A stretch of 64,000 bases of DNA from Streptomyces sp. NBC_01214 (GCF_026340975.1 NZ_JAPEOS010000001.1:4559001-4623000); one strand, 5' to 3'; counted from the stretch's first letter, positions 16,050-24,822 are shown. Program-made: numbers and translations. Notes: a model not told the origin generated them from the sequence alone.

Positions 16050-17009
16050 ATGACACCGGCCCCTTCGCGAACACCCGCCCATCCCGAACGGCTGGAGCAA
16101 GGACACCCGTTCCGCCAGTGGAAGACCTGGCGCATACCCGGCACCGAACTGACGCTCACCGGGTACTCGCGCGCCAACGACAAGACGTTCTTCCACGTCC
16201 CCGAACTGCGCTGCGCGCTCGACGCCGGACTGGTGGAAGGGCGTCAGCCGGAAACCGTCTTCCTTACCCACACCCACCACGACCATTCCAAGGACCTCGA
16301 CCACCTCGCGGCGAGGCCCGACGGGGTCGACATCCACCTGCCCGCCGCGGCGGTGCCGTACGTGGAGACCTTTCTGCGGGCCTCCGCCGAACTGAACCAC
16401 GGCGCCGCCTACGATCCGGCCCTCGCAGCAGGTTGCCGACTCCACGGGGTGCGCGGCGGAGACGAGTTCACCTTCGGGCGCCGCGGCCACCACGTACGGG
16501 TGGTGGAATGCGTGCACAAGGTGCCCTGTGTGGGATACGCCTTCTCCGAACGCCGCAAGGCCCTGCTGCCCGAGTACGAGGAACTGCGCCACGACCTCGC
16601 CGCACAGGGCCGGGGCGCGGAGTTCGGCCGGGTCCTGGCGCAGCGGCGCAAGGAGGGCGCCGAGGTCGAACGCGAGGTGCGCAAGCCGCTGTTCGCCTTC
16701 CTCGGCGACACCCACGTCAGCGTCTTCGAGGACAACCCGTGGCTCTTCGAGTACCCGGTGATCATCACCGAGTGCACGTTCCTCGACGACGCCGAACGGG
16801 AACGGGCCGACCGGGTCGGACACACCGTCTGGAGCCGGCTGCGGCCCGTCGTCGAGGCCCACCCGGACACCCTTTTCGTCCTCACCCATTTCAGCCTGCG
16901 TCACTCGGACCAGGACGTCCTGGACTTCTTCCACGACGAGCGGCCCGACAACGTGCTGCTGTGGGTGCACCCGGACAGCCGGCTGCCCGAGCAGCACCAG
17001 CACGGTTGA
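16050..17009 (+). CDS. RNase Z-like MBL-fold metallo-hydrolase
   Basis: A 319-residue metallo-beta-lactamase-fold protein. The zinc motif is FLTHTHHDHSKDLDHLA. The later motifs follow the tRNase Z (ELAC) order: VHKVPCVGYAF, AFLGDTHVSVF, IITECTFLDD, GHTVW and VLTHFSLRHSD. RNase Z cleaves the 3' trailer of tRNA precursors; this copy lacks the canonical long exosite arm as far as I can see, and its substrate is unproven. The ATG start has GGAGG 7 bases upstream. It is divergent from the aldo/keto reductase / RtcB-like operon, placing homologues of an RNA 3'-end nuclease and an RNA ligase side by side. Confidence 0.82.
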   Translation: MTPAPSRTPAHPERLEQGHPFRQWKTWRIPGTELTLTGYSRANDKTFFHVPELRCALDAGLVEGRQPETVFLTHTHHDHSKDLDHLAARPDGVDIHLPAAAVPYVETFLRASAELNHGAAYDPALAAGCRLHGVRGGDEFTFGRRGHHVRVVECVHKVPCVGYAFSERRKALLPEYEELRHDLAAQGRGAEFGRVLAQRRKEGAEVEREVRKPLFAFLGDTHVSVFEDNPWLFEYPVIITECTFLDDAERERADRVGHTVWSRLRPVVEAHPDTLFVLTHFSLRHSDQDVLDFFHDERPDNVLLWVHPDSRLPEQHQHG

Positions 17010-17039
17010 CGGCCGCGGGCCGCCGTTCCCGGGCCCCGG

Positions 17040-18440
17040 TCAGACCCCCGCCAGCGCGTCCCGCAACCTCCGTGCCTGCCTGAGCAGTTGGGACGAACCC
17101 GGTCGCTGCGCGAGCGCCGTCACCTCGGGCAGCTCGCCGCGCGCACCCGACAGCCGGGCGGAGTCCGCCGCGACGGCCAGCAGCGCTCCGTGCACCTGGG
17201 GCCGGGTGCGGGCCAGCAGACCGGGCAGGGCGGTGGCCAGGACCGCCCAGACCGCACCGGCGCCCTCCGGTGCGGCGACGGCCGCCCGCAGGGACTCGGT
17301 CAGCAGGGGCACCCTCAGCGTGCCCAGCCCCACGAGTTCGGTCAGCTCCCGGCCCAGCAGCTCGCCGTCCAGCCGGCCCCGCGAAGCCAGCACCACCAGC
17401 GCCCGCCCGGCGGCCTCCCGCTCCGGCTCGGGGACGGCGGCGAGCCCGTAGGCCACGGCCAGATGCACGGCGGGTCCGGCCGGGCCGTCGGCCCGGGCCA
17501 GCGCCTCCAGGAAGGCGGGGGAGCCACAGCCGTCCTGGTCGGCCGCGGACGCGACACCCGTCAGCAGTCGGGCCGCGGCTATCTCCGGGTGCCAGGGCAG
17601 GGTCGCGACGGTGTGCGCGTCCCGGTAGTCCGGCAGGGACCAGTGCGGACAGGAGATGGCCGGCTCGAAGACGCGGAACAGTGACCAGAACTGCCGGGGG
17701 AACGCGCCGCGGCCCTCGATGGCCTCGTGCCCCACCAGGATCCGGCGGCCGATGCGTGCTCCCCGACGCCTGCTGGGACGCTCGGCCTCACCCGCTTCGC
17801 GCTCCCGCCACCCCGTCGGCCGGGGCAGACCGCCCTGTCGCAGCCAAGCGGCCACCCGGGGCCCCTCGGCCAGCCCCAACCCCTCCGCGGCACGCACCGC
17901 TTCGGGGTCGACCCGGCCGCCGCAGCGCAGCAATGCCTGCCCGAGGTCCGCCGGTCCGGGCCGGAGCCCGAGGCGTTCGTACTCCGCGAGGCGCTCGACC
18001 AGCTCGTACGGCTCCACCGCGCCCGTCGGTCGGCTCGGTACGGAGAGCAGGAACGGCACGGGGTCACCGGCCCGCAACCGGGCGGTGACCTCGTCGGCGC
18101 GCGCTCCGGCTATGTAGTCCAGCGCCACGTGCTGGCACAGTTCCAGCCAGCCGGCCCCGGCGGTCTTCTCCCAGGACTCCTCCGCCCGTACCGGACCGAC
18201 CGCCGCGCCGACGACGCCCGCCATGCACCGCACCTGTGCGTGCGGTTTCACCTTGAACTCGCGCGGGACGGAGCCCAGCGCGGCGGCCAGCGCATCCCTG
18301 TCCCGGAAGTCGTGGCTCACCACGGCGTTGAGCACCCGTTCGAACGGCACCACGCCAGGGTCGTGGCGACCGGTCAGCACGGCCGCGACCTCGTCGGCGA
18401 GCGCATCCAGTGACGGTACGGCGAATTCCCCCTTGATCAT
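17040..18440 (-). CDS. DUF6493-like helical-repeat protein
   Basis: A 466-residue protein rich in Ala/Leu helices. The segment PVPFLLSVPSRPTGAVEPYE, then PADLGQALLRCGG and VAAWLRQGGLPRPTGW resembles the C-terminal part of the actinobacterial DUF6493 proteins, which are about twice as long and usually accompany SWIM-domain and MoxR/VWA genes. None of those partners is present here, so this may be a shortened relative. The ATG at 18440 has no ribosome site. A TAGCCT hexamer ends 7 bases upstream, suggesting a leaderless mRNA. The family assignment is tentative and no function is claimed. Confidence 0.65.
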   Translation of the reverse strand: MIKGEFAVPSLDALADEVAAVLTGRHDPGVVPFERVLNAVVSHDFRDRDALAAALGSVPREFKVKPHAQVRCMAGVVGAAVGPVRAEESWEKTAGAGWLELCQHVALDYIAGARADEVTARLRAGDPVPFLLSVPSRPTGAVEPYELVERLAEYERLGLRPGPADLGQALLRCGGRVDPEAVRAAEGLGLAEGPRVAAWLRQGGLPRPTGWREREAGEAERPSRRRGARIGRRILVGHEAIEGRGAFPRQFWSLFRVFEPAISCPHWSLPDYRDAHTVATLPWHPEIAAARLLTGVASAADQDGCGSPAFLEALARADGPAGPAVHLAVAYGLAAVPEPEREAAGRALVVLASRGRLDGELLGRELTELVGLGTLRVPLLTESLRAAVAAPEGAGAVWAVLATALPGLLARTRPQVHGALLAVAADSARLSGARGELPEVTALAQRPGSSQLLRQARRLRDALAGV

Positions 18441-18492
18441 GTGATGAAGGCTAGACCCTGCCACTGACAGCGCCCCTGTCGGCGTGGTGGGG

Positions 18493-19404
18493 TCAGAGCG
18501 GGTCGCCGAGGGGACCGTACTCCGCCTCCAAGTTCCTGGCCCAGTGCGCGGCGAAGTCGGGCTGGGTGCCGTCGGCATCCGTGAACCCGTACTCCTTGTA
18601 GAGATCCCAGGTGGCCAGCGCCCGGCCGCTCCTCGCGATGACGTCCGGGTCGGCCGCCAGGGCCACGACGGCCCGCCCCAGATAGGCGGGGGTCTCGGAG
18701 TGGGCGAAGTTCGGGTCCTTCGCGGCGCCGTCACGCCAGTTGGCCTCGGTGACGCCGAAATGCTCCAGCAGCGCCTCCGAGCGCAGGAAGCCCGGCGTCA
18801 GGGAGACGGCCGTGACGCCGTGCGGCCGCAGCTCGGCGGCCTGCGCGACCGCCAGCCGGATCACCGCCGACTTCGCCATGTCGTAGAAGAAGGAGCCGCG
18901 GTAGCGGGCGGTGTTGCCGTCGGTGACCTCCACGACCAGGCCGCTCCCGCGGGCGACCATGAGGGGCAGTGCGTACCGGCTGGTGATCACGTGGGTCTCC
19001 ACCGCCCGACGCAGGAGGCTCAGGCCCTGCTCCAGGTCCTGCTCCCACAGCGGGTGCTCCCAGTCGGTGAGCGGGTCGCCGCCCCAGACCGAGTTGACCA
19101 GGACGTCGAGCCGGCCGTCCTGCTCCGCCGCGATCCGCGCCACGAGGGCCCGGACTTCTTCCGGGTCGCTGTGGTCGGTGCGGACGGCGACGCCCACCCC
19201 TCCGGCGGCGGTGATCTTCTCGGCCGTCTCCTCGATGGTCTCGGGGCGGTCGAGGTCGGAGCGCGTCGTTCCGCTGCTGCGGCCGGTCACGTAGACGGTC
19301 GCCCCGGCGGCTCCGAGCTCGATGGCGATGCCCCGCCCGCCGCCCCGGGTGCCGCCGGCGACCAGCGCGACCGTTCCGGCGAGCCGTGGTGTCTTCGTCG
19401 TCAT
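18493..19404 (-). CDS. short-chain dehydrogenase/reductase
   Basis: A 303-residue SDR. The cofactor motif is ALVAGGTRGGGRGIAIEL (TGxxxGxG variant), and GRSSGT at the end of strand 2 suggests NADP. The strand-4 motif is VLVNSVWGG, and the catalytic Tyr and Lys lie in FFYDMAKSAV. The C-terminal extension beyond residue 260 is typical of the actinobacterial SDR subgroup with long tails. It starts 27 bases after the TetR gene ends and is surely co-transcribed with it. The pair sits under the palindromic operator at 20068-20097, so the reductase is probably the regulated function. The substrate is unknown. Confidence 0.92.
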   Translation of the reverse strand: MTTKTPRLAGTVALVAGGTRGGGRGIAIELGAAGATVYVTGRSSGTTRSDLDRPETIEETAEKITAAGGVGVAVRTDHSDPEEVRALVARIAAEQDGRLDVLVNSVWGGDPLTDWEHPLWEQDLEQGLSLLRRAVETHVITSRYALPLMVARGSGLVVEVTDGNTARYRGSFFYDMAKSAVIRLAVAQAAELRPHGVTAVSLTPGFLRSEALLEHFGVTEANWRDGAAKDPNFAHSETPAYLGRAVVALAADPDVIARSGRALATWDLYKEYGFTDADGTQPDFAAHWARNLEAEYGPLGDPL

Positions 19405-19430
19405 CTCTTTCTCCCTGTCTTCCGGCGGAT

Positions 19431-20057
19431 TCACGCGGTGGTTGTGGTGGCCGTGGCAGCGCCGGTTGCGGTGGTGACATGGGGGGCCAGCACGGCGTCG
19501 AGCCCGTGCCGGACGCGCTCCACGAGGGCGCCCTCGCGGTCGAGCGCCCAGATGAGACCCGCCCCGGAGGTGACGGCCTGCACGGTGGCGGTCAGCGCCT
19601 CGACATCCGTCGTGGCGCGGAGCTCGCCCGTGGAGACGGCCTCCGCCAGCAGCGACCCGACCGCCCGACGCTGGGCCCGGTGCACGGCGAGGGCACGCTC
19701 GTGCAGTTCGGGGTCCGTGAGGTCCGTGCACAGGAACGCCAGGTGGTTGGCGAAGGTCTCCGGCGAGACCATCGGAGCCATCCACTGCGCGAGCAGGGCG
19801 GCCAGGGCCCCGAGCGCCGAGCCCTGCTCCCCGCGGAACCGGTCGGCCAGTGCGTCCGTGTCCCGCACGGACTGGTCGGCCAGTGCCAGGACCAGGCCGC
19901 GCTTGGAGCCGAACCGCTGCACGAGCGTGCCGGGTACCAGGCCGACCTCGCGGGCCACCGCAGCCAAGGTCAGCCCGGACGGCCCCACCCGTCCCATCAC
20001 CTCGGCCGCCGCACGCAGGATCACCTCGTCTTCCACCCCGCGGGGACGTCCGGCCAC
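19431..20057 (-). CDS. TetR family transcriptional regulator
   Basis: A 208-residue repressor. The N-terminal helix-turn-helix is VILRAAAEVMGRVG followed by TLAAVAREVGLVPGTLVQRF, then the conserved GSKRGL. The remainder is the helical ligand-binding and dimerisation domain, with a Thr/Ala-rich tail (ATGAATATTTTA). It is the first gene of an operon with the SDR. A perfect 30-base AT-rich palindrome lies only 10 bases upstream of its start and covers the promoter, so autoregulation is expected. Confidence 0.92.
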   Translation of the reverse strand: MAGRPRGVEDEVILRAAAEVMGRVGPSGLTLAAVAREVGLVPGTLVQRFGSKRGLVLALADQSVRDTDALADRFRGEQGSALGALAALLAQWMAPMVSPETFANHLAFLCTDLTDPELHERALAVHRAQRRAVGSLLAEAVSTGELRATTDVEALTATVQAVTSGAGLIWALDREGALVERVRHGLDAVLAPHVTTATGAATATTTTA

Positions 20058-20067
20058 AGTCGCTCCT

Positions 20068-20097
20068 CTTTAATAAATGCACGTGCATTTATTAAAG
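20068..20097. promoter_or_regulatory. perfect 30-bp palindromic operator
   Basis: Each 15-base half reads CTTTAATAAATGCAC or its exact complement, with the centre at 20082/20083. It is strikingly AT-rich for this genome and lies between the TetR/SDR operon and the GNAT gene. It is almost certainly the TetR binding site and may also affect the divergent acetyltransferase. Confidence 0.88.
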
Positions 20098-20140
20098 CAT
20101 GCGGGAATCCGTACCCTCGCCCCCGGGGCCCGCCAGGCCC

Positions 20141-20152
20141 TAACGTTGATCC
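20141..20152 (+). promoter_or_regulatory. -10 hexamer for a leaderless GNAT mRNA
   Basis: TAACGT at 20141-20146 ends 6 bases before the ATG at 20153, and no ribosome site is present, so transcription likely starts at the initiation codon. Confidence 0.5.
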
Positions 20153-20701
20153 ATGATCAATACGCCGTCACGGGTCGAACTGCGCCCGCTCACCGACTCC
20201 GACCAGGACGAGTTCTGCACGCTCGTGCGGGCCAGCTCCGAGCTGCACCGGCCATGGATGCAGCTACCGTCGACCGCGCAGGAGTTCCAGGTCTGGACCC
20301 GCCGCTTCGACGACGGCGCCAACCTGGGCTTTCTGGTCCGCGTCCGGGAGACCGGCGCAGCCGTCGGCATGGTGAACATCAACTCGATCATCCGGGGCCG
20401 CTACCAGGGCGCGTCCCTCGGCTACGCGGCCTTCGCCCCGTCCGCGGGGCGCGGGTACATGACCGAAGGGGTCGCCGCCGTCCTGCGGTACGCCTTCACC
20501 GACCTGCGGCTCCACCGGCTGGAGGCCAACATCCAGCCGGCGAACACGGCGTCCCTGGCCCTGGTCAAGCGGCTGGGCTTCCGCTACGAGGGGCTCTCGC
20601 CCGCCTACCTCTACATCGACGGGGACTGGCGGGACCACAAACGCTGGGCCATCACCGCACCGAGCCCCTGGACACCCGATCCGTCCCTTCCCGAGGTCTG
20701 A
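20153..20701 (+). CDS. GNAT N-acetyltransferase, RimJ/RimL type
   Basis: A 182-residue acetyltransferase. The acetyl-CoA binding region is ASLGYAAFAPSAGRGYMTEGVAAVLRYAF, with the pyrophosphate loop AGRGYMTE. The following LHRLEANIQPANTASLALVK and LGFRYEGLSPAYLYIDGDWRDH are hallmark RimJ/RimL motifs. Relatives acetylate protein N-termini, aminoglycosides or small amines; the substrate cannot be read from sequence. The mRNA appears leaderless. It is divergent from the TetR/SDR operon across the 30-bp palindrome and could share its control. Confidence 0.92.
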   Translation: MINTPSRVELRPLTDSDQDEFCTLVRASSELHRPWMQLPSTAQEFQVWTRRFDDGANLGFLVRVRETGAAVGMVNINSIIRGRYQGASLGYAAFAPSAGRGYMTEGVAAVLRYAFTDLRLHRLEANIQPANTASLALVKRLGFRYEGLSPAYLYIDGDWRDHKRWAITAPSPWTPDPSLPEV

Positions 20702-20731
20702 GGCGTACGCCGCCGCCCGTTACGGCACGTG

Positions 20732-21751
20732 CTACGACGAACCGGCCAGCAGTCGCCGTTGGTGGTCCCGCGCCGGTTCGTCGTAGTACTTGTCCGACCA
20801 GTGCCCGGCGAGGAGCGGTACCGGGGCTTCGACTCCCGTCTCGGGGCCGGGCGTCGGCTGGTGCGCGGCCAAGCGGAGCGAGTCCCGGAAGCGGTGGTGG
20901 TTGAACAGGCGGGAGAACTCGGTGAAATGGATCTCCGCGAGGGCGCTGAAAGTCACGGTATTGCCGGGCGACCGCCGCATCGGTGACGGCGTGTCCGACG
21001 TTGGACCGTCCGAAGATCCCGTTCTCGGTGATGTTGGCCGATCCGGTCCAGACGGCCCGGGGCGCCCCGTCGTGGCTCGCGACCACGAACTCGTTGTGCG
21101 GGATCGTGGCCCGGGTCCGCCAGGTGACGACGAGGTCGTCGATGCCGGCGGCGGTCACCGCTGCGCGGTTGTGCGGGTGGTCGAACACGACGAGCCGGAC
21201 GTCCACGCCCGTTTCCGCGGCCACGCGGAAGGCTTCGAGCACGGGCAGGTGCGCGAACTCGTACAGCGCCGCGTGCAGCTGCCAGAGGTCGCCGTCGGCG
21301 TTGCCGATGAAGGCGAACAGGGGGCCTCCTCCAGGCCGCGCGACAGCCAGCGCCAGGCCGCGCGGTGGGGGACGTCGGCGGGGTGGAGGTTCTTGAAGCG
21401 TTCGGCGTAGGCCTGCGAGGCGTACGCGCCACGGTTGAACCAAACACCTTGCACGCCCGGCTCTTCGGTCCGCACCTGCACCTCGACCGTCGACGCGGGG
21501 GTGAGTTCTTCCCCCCGGGTTCCGGTCACGGAATGCACGCGGTAGGTGTAGGTCTGCCCGGGCTTGACCCGGTAGTCGCCCCAGGCGAAGGTCTGGAACG
21601 GGTTCCAGTGGGACCCCCATCGGCCTTTTGCCTGCGGGAAACGGAGGCGGTTGTCGAGCCACCGGTGTTCGTGGTCGAACCCCAGGACCACCACATGGGT
21701 CCCGGCGATGGCTTGTACGCGCAACGGCCCGGAGCTGCTCCGCACCCTCAT
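20732..21751 (-). pseudogene. phospholipase D-like protein, two frameshifts
   Basis: Three consecutive reading frames together make one protein. Frame 1 runs from the ATG at 21751 (GGGAGG 7 bases upstream) with VLGFDHEHRWLDNRLRFPQ and PFQTFAWGDYRVKPGQTYTY, a fibronectin-like N-terminal part. Frame 2 begins near 21325 (FAFIGNADGDLWQLHAALYE, then AVWTGSANITENGIFGRSNV), the PLD phosphodiesterase region. Frame 3 starts near 20960 (AEIHFTEFSRLFNHHRFRDS). The first shift coincides with a run of five C, so a sequencing error is possible there; the second has no such run. The HxK position reads IPHNEFVVAS, with Glu in place of Lys, pointing to true decay. Confidence 0.8.
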
Positions 21752-21870
21752 GCCCACGCCTCCCGGTCCGGCCACCGGCCGTCAGGGCATCAGGCCGTCA
21801 GGCCGTCCGGACCAGCTTCACCCCGCGCCGGGTGGCGCGCACTCCGGCACGGGGGCGCTCCCCCCGTTGC

Positions 21871-22695
21871 TCAGTACCATCGCCCGGCCGCCGGAAGGGC
21901 GACCGCCAGGGAAGCGGCGGCGAGCGCCGCCGCGGCGAGGCGCGTGGGGCGCCGCGGCTTGCGCGCCAGCCTCTCCGTCATGACGATCCCGGTCAGTACG
22001 GCCATCCACGCGAGCATCCCGCCCCGGCCGCTCGCCACGGCCATCACCAGCATCAGCGCCCAGCACGACCGCAGACACGCGCCACCCTGGCGCAGACCGA
22101 AGCGGGCCGCCCCCGCCACCGCGCGCCAGCCGGTCGGCGGCAGCGGGGAGGAACGGTGACAGTCGCGCAGGGCGCGCCGCTTGTGCACGGTCAGCTGCCA
22201 GGCGGCTGCGAGGGCGAGCGCGCAGGCGAGCGCGACATCGTCCGGCAGCCGCGCCCACAGCGCCGCCGGCCCCAGGAGCAGTGCGCCGTACCCGATCCAG
22301 ACCGCCAGGTAGACGGCCGCGCACGTGGCCATCGCGCGCTGTCGGCGCCGCCGCAGGCTGTTCGTCCCCACGTGCTCGAGCGCAGGGACGGCCGCCGGCA
22401 GCATCATCGCGACGCTCATCAGCGCCCACATCGCCAGATCCCCGGAACCGGCGACGCCGTGGACCGCGTGCGTCGTGGACACGTGGTGGTGCGGGGCCCC
22501 GGTGCCGAGGGTGCCGTCGGCGCCGTCGGCGCCGTGCGACCCGCCGGTCACGGCCAGGGCGACCAGGGCGGTCCAGGCGGCCACGGACGCCAGCTCGAAG
22601 GCGAGCGAGACGCGCGGCCGCAGCAACCGCCGCAGCAACCGTCGCACCGGCGCCGTCCGCGGGGACCGTACCCGCGCCGCACCCTGAACCGTCAT
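21871..22695 (-). CDS. DUF2182 membrane protein
   Basis: A 274-residue integral membrane protein with about six to seven hydrophobic helices, including LAMWALMSVAMMLPAAVPAL, CAAVYLAVWIGYGALLLGPA and RSCWALMLVMAVASGRGGML. The W.LM..AMM.P signature and the paired conserved His/Cys residues (PHHHVSTTHAVHG) match the DUF2182 family, described as predicted metal-binding membrane proteins. Its start codon overlaps the tyrosinase stop by one base (TGATG), so the two are co-translated. A role in copper handling for the tyrosinase is plausible from this linkage but is an inference. Confidence 0.85.
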   Translation of the reverse strand: MTVQGAARVRSPRTAPVRRLLRRLLRPRVSLAFELASVAAWTALVALAVTGGSHGADGADGTLGTGAPHHHVSTTHAVHGVAGSGDLAMWALMSVAMMLPAAVPALEHVGTNSLRRRRQRAMATCAAVYLAVWIGYGALLLGPAALWARLPDDVALACALALAAAWQLTVHKRRALRDCHRSSPLPPTGWRAVAGAARFGLRQGGACLRSCWALMLVMAVASGRGGMLAWMAVLTGIVMTERLARKPRRPTRLAAAALAAASLAVALPAAGRWY

Positions 22696-24149
22696 CAGGT
22701 GTAGCCGAGGCTGACCCGCCCGATCTCGACCGGCGGGTGCTCGGTTTCCGCATCGACCGCATCGACCGCGTCGAGCGGGCCGAGCGCGCCGAGCGGCAGG
22801 AACGTCACGCGCAGCTCACGGTCGTCCCACGCGTTCTGCGCCACCAGCCTGCGCACGAGCGGGGTGATCTCGACGGTCACCCGCAGACCGTGCGGGTGCT
22901 CGTCGCCGCGGGGATCCTGCGCCCGCTCGATGCCGAAGAAGGAGAGGTTGCCCACGCGGTGGCTCTCCGCCAGTTCGCGGGAGGCTCCGTCGGGCAGGTT
23001 GACGTAGATGCCGTAGACCGTGTCCGGGTTCTGCTCGCCCTCGATGTCCTCGACGTTGAGGTACACGTGCCGGTCGGCCTCGGGGGCGGGGACGCCCAGC
23101 GCCGTGCCGAGCGACCGCGTCGTCCGTTGGTCGATCGGTACGGTGACGCTCACCGCGCGACCGACGAGCTGCACGGTCTGCTGTGATGCGCCGGCCATCT
23201 CGCGCCGCTTGGGCGGCACCGGCCCGGACTCGTTCGGACTGCTCATCGACGCCTCGGGTACGGGGGGCGGGGGCGGGGGCGGGGACGGCGGAGGAGCCGG
23301 CGGCGGCGCGGGAACCGGTACGGGCGACTCGTACGTGTACCCCAGCTGCCCGGCGATGTCGACGATCGCGGACGCCGCCAGTCTCCGTTCGCTCCCGTCG
23401 GCGTCGAAGAACTGGTACTCCTGGGTGATCCAGCGCGGGTCCGTCGGGTTGCCGTGTCCCGGGCGGCTCGCCCACGTGTACCAGAGTCGGTCGATGTTGG
23501 CGTGGTGGAGCCAGAAGATCGGGTCCAGGGCCGCCGTGTCGGTCCTCCCCATCCAGCGGCCGATGTGGCTGTGCACGGCGTTGTGCGGGGTGCTCTCAAC
23601 GGCTCCGTCCCGGTTCCAGAAGGCATCGCCGTCCGGTGTGATCCCACCGCCGAACTCGGCTTCGCCGACGAACTGGGTGCGCCCCAGGGCATAGGCCGGG
23701 GAGGTGATCTCGAAGGGCAGGGGTGCACCCAGGTTGAGGCGGTGCGCCCGCTCGGCGAACAGGGGGTTGGCGCCGCCTTCCTCCTCGCGGAAGGCCGGTG
23801 GGATCCGGGCTTGCGAGGGGTCGGCGTCGTAGTCCCAGAACGGAAGCGCCCAGTCGGCCGGACCGCCCAGGTCCACGACCGCGGCGCGGACGATCCGCTC
23901 GAAGAACCAGAGGTACATGCGGTGCCAGGAGAGGAAGTACCACGAGCCGTGCTTGCAGCTGTTCCACAGCGCCTTCGGCGGCGTCTCGGCCGTCCCGTGG
24001 ATGGCCGCCTGGTAGGCCCAGCTCGTGGGATCGTCCGCGTCCCGCGCCTTCATCTCGGTGACGGCTGCCGCGTAGTGCGCGAGCGTCAGGTCGTCTTCCG
24101 GCAGGGTCCACACGTTCTTGCGCACGTGCACGACCGGCTGAGGGCTCAC
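22695..24149 (-). CDS. tyrosinase-family type 3 copper oxidase
   Basis: A 484-residue enzyme. The CuA ligands are in AAIHGTAE, NSCKHGSWYFLSWHRMY, and the CuB ligands in HNAVHSH and DPIFWLHHANIDRLWYTW. Type 3 copper oxidases hydroxylate phenols or oxidise diphenols to quinones. The first 285 residues are the catalytic domain. A Pro-rich linker (residues about 287-312) then leads to a beta-rich C-terminal domain (SVTVPIDQRT, HVYLNVEDIEG, LRVTVEITPLV) of the kind that plugs the active site in plant polyphenol oxidases and hemocyanins. No signal peptide or MelC1-type caddie gene is seen; instead DUF2182 follows immediately. The GTG start has GGAAGG 8 bases upstream. Confidence 0.92.
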   Translation of the reverse strand: MSPQPVVHVRKNVWTLPEDDLTLAHYAAAVTEMKARDADDPTSWAYQAAIHGTAETPPKALWNSCKHGSWYFLSWHRMYLWFFERIVRAAVVDLGGPADWALPFWDYDADPSQARIPPAFREEEGGANPLFAERAHRLNLGAPLPFEITSPAYALGRTQFVGEAEFGGGITPDGDAFWNRDGAVESTPHNAVHSHIGRWMGRTDTAALDPIFWLHHANIDRLWYTWASRPGHGNPTDPRWITQEYQFFDADGSERRLAASAIVDIAGQLGYTYESPVPVPAPPPAPPPSPPPPPPPVPEASMSSPNESGPVPPKRREMAGASQQTVQLVGRAVSVTVPIDQRTTRSLGTALGVPAPEADRHVYLNVEDIEGEQNPDTVYGIYVNLPDGASRELAESHRVGNLSFFGIERAQDPRGDEHPHGLRVTVEITPLVRRLVAQNAWDDRELRVTFLPLGALGPLDAVDAVDAETEHPPVEIGRVSLGYT

Positions 24150-24402
24150 CGCGTCCGCCTTCCGTCACGCCGGCCGTGATGCGGTACCGGCGGCCCGTTC
24201 CCCGCGGCCCCGTTCTCCGCACCGCCGTGCCGCCGGTTCTCCATCGAGTCAGGTCGGGAAGAAATTCGGGATGAACCCTACCCAACCGGCAACCCGTGAT
24301 CGATCAGGCGCGCGGGCGGCGGGCCCCGTCGGGATTCGCCCGCCGCGACGGGGGTGGGGCAAGATCCGGACAAGACGACTTGAGACGACCTGAGGTGTGC
24401 CG

Positions 24403-24720
24403 ATGAACTCGCAGTCCTTGTACTTCCACCCCGACTACCTCGACGCCGTGCGGGCCGGCCGGAAGACGACCACCGTCCGCTTCCGTGACCCGGTCGAGGC
24501 GGGCCCCGTCCGGCTGGTGTTCGAACTGGACGAGGAGGTGTCCCTGCCGGGTGTCATCACGCAGGTCACCGAAAAGACGGTCGCCCGGCTCAGCGAGGCG
24601 GACGCCCGGGCGGACGGCTTCCGTGACCTGGCCGAGCTCCACGACAGGCTCCGGTACCACTACCCCGGCATCGGGCCGGCCGACACCATCACGGTCGTGC
24701 ACTTCCGGCCGGTGCAATGA
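24403..24720 (+). CDS. ASCH-domain protein
   Basis: A 105-residue protein with the PUA-like ASCH fold. LYFHPDYLDAVRAGRKTTTVRF carries the family pattern in which a Lys/Thr-rich turn follows a helix, and the rest alternates short strands (PGVITQVTEKTVARLSEADA) with a C-terminal ITVVHF strand. ASCH proteins are thought to bind RNA, and some are amidohydrolases acting on modified nucleosides (as with YqfB). The ATG at 24403 is preceded by GAGG at 7 bases. It is divergent from the tyrosinase operon. Confidence 0.82.
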   Translation: MNSQSLYFHPDYLDAVRAGRKTTTVRFRDPVEAGPVRLVFELDEEVSLPGVITQVTEKTVARLSEADARADGFRDLAELHDRLRYHYPGIGPADTITVVHFRPVQ

Positions 24721-24822
24721 GCCGGTGTCCTCCGGGCGAGCGCGCCGGGGGGCGCCCTCGCCGAAGCCGTGGGTCCGGGGGACGTGCGGCGCGACGCGTC
24801 CCGTCCCCCGGACGTCACCGGG

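Noticed and set aside
18484..20073. 529-codon plus-strand frame across the SDR and TetR genes
   Set aside because: Covers two recognisable minus-strand genes and has no family features.
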